The translations under genes and the position numbers were made by a program. A stretch of 10,505 bases of DNA from Burkholderiaceae bacterium. Its GTDB lineage: Bacteria > Pseudomonadota > Gammaproteobacteria > Burkholderiales > Burkholderiaceae_C. The notes under the pieces are model-generated. The model was not told where the DNA came from and did not search any database. It saw only the letters and a program-made list of their open reading frames with translations. Positions within the stretch are counted from its first letter, which is position 1; each line of letters starts with the position of its first letter. This document shows positions 1 to 5,260 of the stretch, piece by piece. Location of the stretch: contig JALOSD010000041.1 of NCBI GenBank assembly GCA_025458585.1, forward strand, positions 1 through 10,505. The letters are read 5' to 3'.

Positions 1-192
1 TGCGGGCGCGCGTTCGAGGCGCTCGTGCGCTCGGACACGGTGCCGGCATGCCCGCAGTGCGGCTCCACGCAGCTGCACAAGCAGTTGTCGGTGTTCGCCA
101 CCGCTGCAGCCGGCGAGCCCGTCGCGGCGATGGCGGGCCCCTGCGGCACCTGCGGCCATCCGGACGGTCCCGGCAGCTGCGCGCTGCAGTAA
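1..192 (+). CDS. FmdB-family zinc-ribbon protein (3' part only)
   Basis: This is the C-terminal 63 codons of a small FmdB-type zinc-ribbon protein, read in frame 1 and ending at TAA 190-192. Its start lies before the window. The visible part opens with the last cysteine of what is normally the first CxxC (CGRAFEALVRSD), followed by the second pair in PACPQCGS. Then come the typical LSVFATAA stretch and a Cys-rich tail (GPCGTCGHPDGPGSC). The family name comes from a putative regulator of formamidase genes. Real roles are mostly unknown, and zinc binding by the two CxxC pairs is the only safe prediction. About 8-12 residues are probably missing if it has the usual MPxYEYxC start. It ends 28 bases before the next gene and is likely co-transcribed with it. 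Confidence 0.8.
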   Translation, partial: CGRAFEALVRSDTVPACPQCGSTQLHKQLSVFATAAAGEPVAAMAGPCGTCGHPDGPGSCALQ

Positions 193-220
193 CGGGCGCA
201 ACCGCGTCGACGCAGGGTCG

Positions 221-694
221 ATGGACGACGCCGCAGCACGCATGCTGCGCCGCCTGCTCGACGAGCGGCCGGTCGCCGCGCTCGGCACGCTGCATCGCGG
301 CGAGCCCGCCGTCTCGATGGTGCCGTTCGTGCTGCCGCGCGGCGACACGCTGCTCGTCGTCCACGTCAGTGCGCTCGCGCCGCACACGCGCGACATGCGC
401 GAGCACCCGCGCGTCGGCCTGCTCGTGATGGCCGAACCGGGCGACGGCGTGACGCCGCAGGCGCTGCCGCGCGTCGCGCTGCAGGCCGACGCCACGACGC
501 TGCCGCGCGACGGTGCCGACCACGCGGCGGCTCGCGCGGCGTACCTCGAGCGCTTTCCCGATGCGGCGGTGACGTTCGAGCTCGGCGACTTCTCGCTCGT
601 CGCGCTGCGGCCGGTGTCGGCGCGGCTCGTCGCCGGCTTCGGCCGCGCCGAGGCGCTGGTCGGCGACGCGCTCGCGACCTGGCTGCGCGGATGA
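221..694 (+). CDS. HugZ/pyridoxamine 5'-phosphate oxidase-like protein
   Basis: The 157-residue product has the single split-barrel flavin-binding fold of the pyridoxamine-phosphate-oxidase-like superfamily. It most resembles the N-terminal half of HugZ-type proteins. Recognisable parts are the first strand (RPVAALGTLHRGEPAVSMVPF, residues about 15-35), HTRDMREHPRVGLLV in the middle, and the HugZ-like end (GDFSLVALRPVSARLVAGFGRA, about 122-143). The C-terminal DUF2470 domain of full-length heme-degrading HugZ proteins is absent, so heme oxygenase activity should not be assumed; FMN or heme binding is possible. The ATG at 221 is preceded by AGGG 212-215, a weak ribosome site. The gene overlaps the following flavoenzyme by 4 bases (ATGA 691-694), which implies translational coupling. 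The precise function is unknown. Confidence 0.75.
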   Translation: MDDAAARMLRRLLDERPVAALGTLHRGEPAVSMVPFVLPRGDTLLVVHVSALAPHTRDMREHPRVGLLVMAEPGDGVTPQALPRVALQADATTLPRDGADHAAARAAYLERFPDAAVTFELGDFSLVALRPVSARLVAGFGRAEALVGDALATWLRG

Positions 695-1842
695 GCGCGA
701 CGCTGGCAGCCGACGTCGCGATCGTCGGCGCGGGCATCGCCGGCGCGTCGCTCGCCTGCTGGCTCGCGCCGCACGCGCGGGTCGTGATCGTCGAGCGCGA
801 GTGCCACCCCGGCGTGCACGCGACCGGCCGCTCGGCGGCGATGTTCATCGAGAGCTACGGCCCGCCGCAGGTGCGCGCGCTGACGCGGGCGAGCAGAGCG
901 TTCCTCGAACGGCCGCCGGCGGGCTTCGCCGAGGTGGTGCTGCTGGCGCCGCGCGGCGCGCTCGTCGTCGCGACCGAGGCGCAGCGCGCGTCGCTCGAGC
1001 AGCACTGGGATCTGCTGCGCGCCGGCGCGTCCACCGCGCGCCGCCTCGATGCCGACGAGGCACACGCGCTCGTGCCGGTGCTGCGGCGCGACGGGCTCGC
1101 AGGCGCGGCCTACGAACCCGACGCCACCGACATCGACGTCGACGCGCTGCACCAGGGCTACCTGCGCGCGGCACGCCGCGCCGGCGCCACGCTGATCTGC
1201 GACGCCGAGGTGACGGCGGTCGAGCGCGTGGGACACGACTGGGAGCTGCACACCGGCACACAGCGCGTGCGCGCCAGCGTGCTCGTCGACGCCGCCGGCG
1301 CCTGGGTCGACGAGGTCGCGCGGCTCGCCGGCGTGCCGCCGATCGGCATCGAGCCGCGCCGGCGCACCGCGTTCACGTTCGCCGCCCCCGACGGGATCGA
1401 GACGGCGCGCTGGCCGCTCGTGATCGGCGCCGACGAGGACTGGTACCTCAAGCCCGACGCGGGGCAGCTGCTCGGCTCGCCGGCCAACGCCGACCCGGCC
1501 CCGGCACACGACGTGCAGGCCGAGGAGCTCGACGTCGCGCTCGGCATCCACCGCATCGAGCAGGCCACGACGCTGACGATCCGCCGCCCTCGGCGCGTCT
1601 GGGCCGGGCTGCGTTCGTTCGTCGCCGACGGCGAACTGGTCGGCGGGTTCGACGACGCGGCGCCGGGCTTCTTCTGGCTCGCGGGGCAGGGCGGCTACGG
1701 CATCCAGACCTCGGCCGCGATGGGCGAGGCCTGCGCCGCGCTCGTGCTCGGGCGTCCGCTGCCGCCGCGGCTCGCCGAATTCGGCCTCACGGCCGCGATG
1801 CTGTCGCCAGCGCGGCTGCGCGCGGCCGACCGGCGTCAGTAG
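691..1842 (+). CDS. DauA-like FAD-dependent D-amino acid dehydrogenase
   Basis: The 383-residue protein is a DAO-family flavoenzyme that would oxidise a D-amino acid to the 2-oxo acid and ammonia. The N-terminal FAD-binding signature GAGIAG is at residues 13-18, with an acidic residue (VERE, about 34-37) at the end of the second strand. HATGRSAA is at 43-50, DAAGAWVDEVA at 200-210 and the closing FAD motif GQGGYGIQTSAA at 332-343. From memory it aligns almost without gaps (offset +3) to Pseudomonas aeruginosa D-arginine dehydrogenase DauA. Y56, R225, Y252 and R308 match its Y53, R222, Y249 and R305, which hold the substrate carboxylate. However, E87, which binds the arginine side chain, is A90 here, H48 is M51 and T50 is I53. 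I therefore expect a different, probably less basic, substrate. The start overlaps the upstream gene by 4 bases; the end overlaps trpS tail-to-tail by 7. Confidence 0.85.
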   Translation: MSATLAADVAIVGAGIAGASLACWLAPHARVVIVERECHPGVHATGRSAAMFIESYGPPQVRALTRASRAFLERPPAGFAEVVLLAPRGALVVATEAQRASLEQHWDLLRAGASTARRLDADEAHALVPVLRRDGLAGAAYEPDATDIDVDALHQGYLRAARRAGATLICDAEVTAVERVGHDWELHTGTQRVRASVLVDAAGAWVDEVARLAGVPPIGIEPRRRTAFTFAAPDGIETARWPLVIGADEDWYLKPDAGQLLGSPANADPAPAHDVQAEELDVALGIHRIEQATTLTIRRPRRVWAGLRSFVADGELVGGFDDAAPGFFWLAGQGGYGIQTSAAMGEACAALVLGRPLPPRLAEFGLTAAMLSPARLRAADRRQ

Positions 1843-3074
1843 TTGAGGCCCATCGCCTCGCGCACGTCCTTCATCGTGCGCTTGGCGACGGTGCGCGCGC
1901 GCTCGGTGCCGATCTCGACGACCCAGTGCACGTGCTTCGGGTTGCTCAGGTAGGCCTCGGCACGCTCGCGCCAGGGCTGCTGCTCACGCACGATCGCGTC
2001 GATCACGGGCTGCTTGCAGTCGAGGCAGCCGATGCCGGCACTGGTGCAGCCCTTGACGACCCAGTCCTTCGTCGCCTCGTCGCTGTAGACCTTGTGGAAC
2101 TGCCACACGGGGCAGCGCTGCGGGTCGCCGGCGTCGGTGCGGCGCACGCGCGCGGGATCGGTGGCCATGCCGCGGATCTTCTTTTCGACGGCGGCGGGCT
2201 CGTCGCGCATCAGCACGGCGTTGCCGTAGCTCTTGCTCATCTTCGTGCCGTCGAGCCCGGGCAGGCGCAGCACCTCGGTGTGCAGCGCCTGCGGCTCGAC
2301 GAGGATCGTGCGGCCGCTGCCGCGCAGGTGGCCGAGCAGCAGTTCCGTGTCGCCTTCGCTCCAACCGGCGATCGTCGCCGCCGCCTTGCGCACGATGCCT
2401 TCGCCCTTCGCGAGAGCCTCGGCGCTTCCGGTCTCGCCGAAGGCCTTGCGCTGGCGCTCGAAGTAGCGCGCGTCGTCCTTCGGCAGCCTGGCCAGCGCGG
2501 CGGCGACCTGGTCGTCGAAGTCGCTCGCGCGCCCGTAGAGGTGGTTGAAGCGGCGCGCCACTTCACGCGTCAGTTCCACGTGCGAGGCCTGGTCCTCGCC
2601 GACCGGCACGTAGGTGGCCTTGTAGATCAGGATGTCGGCCGCCTGCAGCAGCGGGTAGCCGAGGAAGCCGTAGGTCGCGAGGTCGCGGTCCTTCAGCTTG
2701 TCGATCTGGTCCTTGTAGGTCGGCACGCGCTCGAGCCAGCCCAGCGGCGTGCCCATCGCGAGCAGCGTGAACAGTTCGGCGTGCTCGGGCAGGCGGCTCT
2801 GGATGAAGATCGTGCAGCGCTCGGGGTCGAGGCCCGCGGCGATCCAGTCGATCACCATGTCGTAGACGTGCCGCTCCATCACGTCGCGCTCTTCGTAGTG
2901 GGTCGTCAGCGCGTGCCAGTCGGCGACGAAGTAGAAGCACTCGTACTGGTCCTGCAGCCGCACCCAGTTCTTCAGCGCGCCGTGGTAGTGGCCGAGGTGC
3001 AGCGCGCCAGTGGGGCGCATGCCCGAGAGCACGCGCTCGCGCGGCGCGGGGGCGGGGGAGGAGTCGGTGGTCAT
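1836..3074 (-). CDS. trpS: Tryptophanyl-tRNA synthetase (long, four-cysteine form)
   Basis: This class I aminoacyl-tRNA synthetase (412 residues) charges tRNA-Trp in the cytoplasm. The HIGH-type signature HLGH is at residues 26-29 within TGALHLGHYHGAL, and KMSKS at 278-282. Between the Rossmann core (RFNHLYG, about 175-181) and KMSKS lie about 100 residues, against about 30 in the 334-residue E. coli enzyme. That insertion explains the extra length and is usual for Burkholderiales as far as I recall. The C-terminal anticodon-binding region carries C321, C343, C350 and C353, spaced x21-x6-x2, close to the [4Fe-4S] motif of Thermotoga maritima TrpRS. I chose the ATG at 3074 because the open frame upstream runs antisense through purN and lacks synthetase sequence. 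No strong ribosome site is visible. A -10-like TACAAT lies at 3112-3107 on this strand. The gene diverges from purN. Confidence 0.95.
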   Translation of the reverse strand: MTTDSSPAPAPRERVLSGMRPTGALHLGHYHGALKNWVRLQDQYECFYFVADWHALTTHYEERDVMERHVYDMVIDWIAAGLDPERCTIFIQSRLPEHAELFTLLAMGTPLGWLERVPTYKDQIDKLKDRDLATYGFLGYPLLQAADILIYKATYVPVGEDQASHVELTREVARRFNHLYGRASDFDDQVAAALARLPKDDARYFERQRKAFGETGSAEALAKGEGIVRKAAATIAGWSEGDTELLLGHLRGSGRTILVEPQALHTEVLRLPGLDGTKMSKSYGNAVLMRDEPAAVEKKIRGMATDPARVRRTDAGDPQRCPVWQFHKVYSDEATKDWVVKGCTSAGIGCLDCKQPVIDAIVREQQPWRERAEAYLSNPKHVHWVVEIGTERARTVAKRTMKDVREAMGLNY

Positions 3075-3104
3075 GGGCAACGGCGGCCTGGCGATATCGG
3101 CCGA

Positions 3105-3144
3105 GCATTGTAGGCAGCCGGGTCGTCCCGGGCGCCTACACTGC
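3105..3144. promoter_or_regulatory. Palindromic divergent trpS/purN promoter region
   Basis: The 78-base spacer between trpS and purN contains an imperfect palindrome centred between 3124 and 3125. Pairing base i with base 6249-i gives 16 complementary pairs out of 20 over 3105-3144. Each outer arm carries a -10-like hexamer facing outward: TACAAT on the minus strand (3112-3107) for trpS and TACACT on the plus strand (3137-3142) for purN. The inner arms form CCGGG (3118-3122) and CCCGG (3127-3131) around a 4-base loop. No good -35 hexamer is visible for either direction, and the expected -35 zones of the two promoters fall in each other's arms. It could be a symmetric bidirectional promoter or an operator; the sequence alone does not decide. 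Confidence 0.5.
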
Positions 3145-3152
3145 CGGCCGTC

Positions 3153-3779
3153 ATGAAGCGTCTGGTCGTGCTGATCTCGGGGCGGGGCTCGAACCTGCGT
3201 GCCCTCGTGCAGGCCTGCGCTGCCGAATGCTGGCCGGCTGCCGTGGTCGCCGTGATCGCCGACCGTCCGCAGGCAGAAGGTCTGGCCTTCGCGCGCGAGC
3301 AGGGCATCGCCGCCGAGGTCGTCGATGCGCGCGCCTGCGCGTCGCGCGCGGCGTTCGACGCCGCGCTTGCCGACGCCGTCGATGCGCACGCCCCCGACCT
3401 CGTGCTGCTGGCCGGCTTCATGCGCATCCTCGCCGACGACTTCGTGCGCCGCTACGAGGGCCGGATGCTGAACGTCCACCCGTCGCTGCTGCCGGCGTTC
3501 CCGGGGCTGCACCCGCACCGGCGCGCGCTCGAGGCAGGCTGCAAGATCGCCGGCGCGACGGTGCACTTCGTCACCCCGACGCTCGACCACGGCCCGATCG
3601 TGATCCAGGCCGCCGTGCCGGTGCGCGCCGACGACACCGAGGCGACGCTCGCCGCGCGCGTGCTCGAGCGCGAGCACGTGATCTACCCGCGTGCGGTGCG
3701 CTGGGCGGTCGAGGGCAGGCTGCGGTGGCGCGACGGCGTCGTCGACCACGTCGACGGCGCCGAGCAGGGGCTGCTCTGA
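3153..3779 (+). CDS. purN: Phosphoribosylglycinamide formyltransferase
   Basis: PurN transfers a formyl group from 10-formyltetrahydrofolate to glycinamide ribonucleotide, the third step of de novo purine synthesis, in the cytosol. The 208 residues fit the family (E. coli 212). The N-terminal phosphate-binding loop ISGRGSNL is at residues 8-15, and LLAGFMRIL, which lines the folate/substrate site, is at 85-93. The catalytic triad is present: N107 and H109 in NVHPSLLPAFPG, and D145 in TLDHGPIVIQ, matching E. coli N106, H108 and D144. The ATG at 3153 gives the canonical start MKRLVVLISGRGS. No Shine-Dalgarno is visible; a -10-like TACACT ends only 10 bases upstream, so the mRNA may have a very short leader. 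The gene diverges from trpS and is followed after 53 bases by the rRNA methyltransferase gene. Confidence 0.95.
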   Translation: MKRLVVLISGRGSNLRALVQACAAECWPAAVVAVIADRPQAEGLAFAREQGIAAEVVDARACASRAAFDAALADAVDAHAPDLVLLAGFMRILADDFVRRYEGRMLNVHPSLLPAFPGLHPHRRALEAGCKIAGATVHFVTPTLDHGPIVIQAAVPVRADDTEATLAARVLEREHVIYPRAVRWAVEGRLRWRDGVVDHVDGAEQGLL

Positions 3780-3819
3780 CCGGGGCCGGCGCGCGGGCGG
3801 TCGCGGCGCGCCGCGCCGC

Positions 3820-3825
3820 GACAAT
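3820..3825 (+). promoter_or_regulatory. -10-like GACAAT before rsmB start
   Basis: GACAAT at 3820-3825 lies exactly 7 bases before the ATG at 3833. Transcription normally starts about 7 bases after a -10 element, so the transcript would begin at or next to this ATG. The element overlaps the alternative ATG at 3824, which argues for the 3833 start. There is no Shine-Dalgarno and no clear -35. The same 7-base spacing occurs at ftsK. Confidence 0.4.
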
Positions 3826-3832
3826 GCACGCG

Positions 3833-5086
3833 ATGTCGCCCCGACTCCTGCTCGACCTCGCCGCCGAACTGCTGCGCGACGTTCTGAAGTTCGACGCGCC
3901 GGCCGACGGCGTCGTCTCGGCCTTCTTCCGCCGCCACCGCCAGCTCGGCCAGCGCGAGCGGCACGCCCTCGCCGAGACGGCGTACGCAGTGCTGCGCCGC
4001 CGCCTGCTGTTCCAGCACCTGGCGCAAAGCGGCAGCGGCGCGCTCGAGCGGCGGCTCGCCATCCTCGGCTGGGCCGGCGACGACGGCGTGCTCGAGCGTG
4101 CGCTCGAGTCGCACGAGCGCGACTGGCGCGCGCGCGCGAGCGCCGTCGACCCGGCGAGCCTGCCCGCGAAGCTGCGTCACAACCTGCCCGACTGGATCGC
4201 GCAGCCGCTGCAGGCGCGCCTCGGCGACGAGTTCCTCGCGCTCGCCGACGCGCTCAACGAGCCGGCGCCGCTGGACCTGCGCGCCAACGTGCTGAAGGCC
4301 GAGCGCGACGCGGTGCGCGCCGCGCTGGCGGCGCAAGGCATCGCCGCCGAGCCGACGCCGTACTCGCCGTGGGGGTTGCGCGTGAACGGCAAGCCGGCGC
4401 TGCAGCGGCTCGAGGTGTTCCTGCGTGGCGACGTCGAGGTGCAGGACGAGGGCAGCCAGCTGCTCGCGCTGCTCACCGGCGCGCGACGCGGCGAGATGGT
4501 CGTCGACTTCTGCGCCGGCGCCGGCGGCAAGACGCTCGCGTTGGGCGCGACGATGCGCAACACCGGCCGCCTCTATGCGTTCGACGTCTCGGGCGCGCGG
4601 CTCGAAGCGCTGAAGCCGCGACTGGCGCGCAGTGGCCTGTCGAACGTGCACCCGGTGCAGATCGCGCACGAGCGCGACGCGCGCGTCAAGCGGCTCGCGG
4701 GCAAGATCGACCGCGTGCTCGTCGATGCTCCCTGTTCGGGGCTGGGCACGCTGCGGCGCAACCCCGACCTCAAGTGGCGGCAGTCGCCGCAGGCGGTGGC
4801 AGAGTTGCGCGTCAAGCAGGCCGCGATCCTCGACGCGGCGGCACGGCTGCTCAAGCCCGGCGGGCGCCTCGTCTACGCGACCTGCAGCCTGCTCGAGGCC
4901 GAGAACGAGGCCGTCGCGCGCGACTTCGACGAGCGGCACGCCGATCTCGAACGCTTGTCGGTCGCGGCGCTGCTCGACAAGGCGGTGCCTGCCGCAGCGA
5001 CGCTCGTGAGCGGCGACGACCTGCGTCTGTGGCCGCATCGCCACGGCACGGACGGCTTCTATGCCGCGGTGTGGCAGCGGCGCTGA
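3833..5086 (+). CDS. rsmB: RsmB/Sun-family 16S rRNA m5C methyltransferase
   Basis: This predicted SAM-dependent RNA cytosine-C5 methyltransferase has 417 residues, close to E. coli RsmB (429), which methylates C967 of 16S rRNA. The N-terminal part (about residues 1-130) is helical and resembles the NusB-like domain of RsmB (DGVVSAFFRRHRQLGQRERH, about 25-44). It is followed by a pre-methyltransferase region and the Rossmann domain. Motif I is DFCAGAGGKT (225-234), motif IV DAPCSGLGTLRRNPD (298-312, with C301 for product release) and motif VI YATCSLLEAENE (348-359, with C351 as the catalytic nucleophile). An ATG at 3824 would add three residues; I prefer 3833 because a -10-like GACAAT overlaps the earlier one. 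RsmB versus another Sun/NOP2-family target site cannot be proven from sequence alone. It is preceded by purN at 53 bases. Confidence 0.88.
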   Translation: MSPRLLLDLAAELLRDVLKFDAPADGVVSAFFRRHRQLGQRERHALAETAYAVLRRRLLFQHLAQSGSGALERRLAILGWAGDDGVLERALESHERDWRARASAVDPASLPAKLRHNLPDWIAQPLQARLGDEFLALADALNEPAPLDLRANVLKAERDAVRAALAAQGIAAEPTPYSPWGLRVNGKPALQRLEVFLRGDVEVQDEGSQLLALLTGARRGEMVVDFCAGAGGKTLALGATMRNTGRLYAFDVSGARLEALKPRLARSGLSNVHPVQIAHERDARVKRLAGKIDRVLVDAPCSGLGTLRRNPDLKWRQSPQAVAELRVKQAAILDAAARLLKPGGRLVYATCSLLEAENEAVARDFDERHADLERLSVAALLDKAVPAAATLVSGDDLRLWPHRHGTDGFYAAVWQRR

Positions 5087-5107
5087 GCGCCGTCGTGCCG
5101 GCCTGCA

Positions 5108-5125
5108 GTTTGACGAATATCAAAC
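5108..5125. promoter_or_regulatory. FNR/Anr-type inverted repeat upstream of desaturase
   Basis: GTTTGA (5108-5113) and TCAAAC (5120-5125) form a perfect inverted repeat separated by 6 bases. Read as a Crp/Fnr-family site it is TTGAC-N4-ATCAA, one base from the FNR/Anr consensus TTGAT-N4-ATCAA. It sits in one of the few AT-rich patches of the window, 135 bases before the desaturase ATG, with no other gene that it could obviously serve. The left arm also contains TTGACG (5110-5115), a good -35 hexamer, so a regulator bound here could block RNA polymerase. A weak TATTTC lies 18 bases downstream (5134-5139). The regulator identity is unknown. Confidence 0.55.
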
Positions 5126-5138
5126 GTATGCGGTATTT

Positions 5139-5155
5139 CCGGCCGCAAGGGCCGG
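5139..5155 (+). other. GC-rich hairpin after rsmB
   Basis: CCGGCC (5139-5144) and GGCCGG (5150-5155) can pair with a 5-base loop. No T-run follows, so this is not a convincing intrinsic terminator. It is a stem between rsmB and the desaturase that might act with Rho or be incidental to the high GC content. Confidence 0.25.
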
Positions 5156-5208
5156 GATTGGGGAGTCGGGACTACCCCGCTATCGACCGGCGCACGGGGG
5201 CGGCCGAC

Positions 5209-5214
5209 TAGAAT
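5209..5214 (+). promoter_or_regulatory. -10-like TAGAAT for desaturase gene
   Basis: TAGAAT at 5209-5214 is one mismatch from TATAAT and would place a transcription start near 5221, giving a leader of about 40 bases. No convincing -35 is visible; the nearest, TCGACC at 5183-5188, has a 20-base spacer. The FNR-like repeat would then lie about 104 bases upstream of the start. Confidence 0.35.
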
Positions 5215-5260
5215 CGGGTAAGCCCGGCCGTGTCGCGTCGGGAAGGCTGACAAGACTTCC

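Noticed and set aside
801..3113. 770-codon plus-strand open frame crossing the DauA-like gene and antisense to trpS
   Set aside because: Arg/Ala/Gly-rich and then Val/Leu/Asp/Gln-rich low-complexity translation, typical of wrong frames in high-GC DNA. It conflicts with two well-recognised genes.
3075..3824. N-terminal extension of the trpS reading frame on the minus strand
   Set aside because: The open frame continues upstream to 3824 but only as antisense of purN. The synthetase sequence starts at MTTDSSPAPAPRERVLSGMRPTG, and the intergenic -10-like elements lie within the extension.
3683..5044. 453-codon minus-strand open frame antisense to rsmB
   Set aside because: Its composition mirrors the third-position GC bias of rsmB, there are no motifs, and the sense frame has all RsmB motifs.
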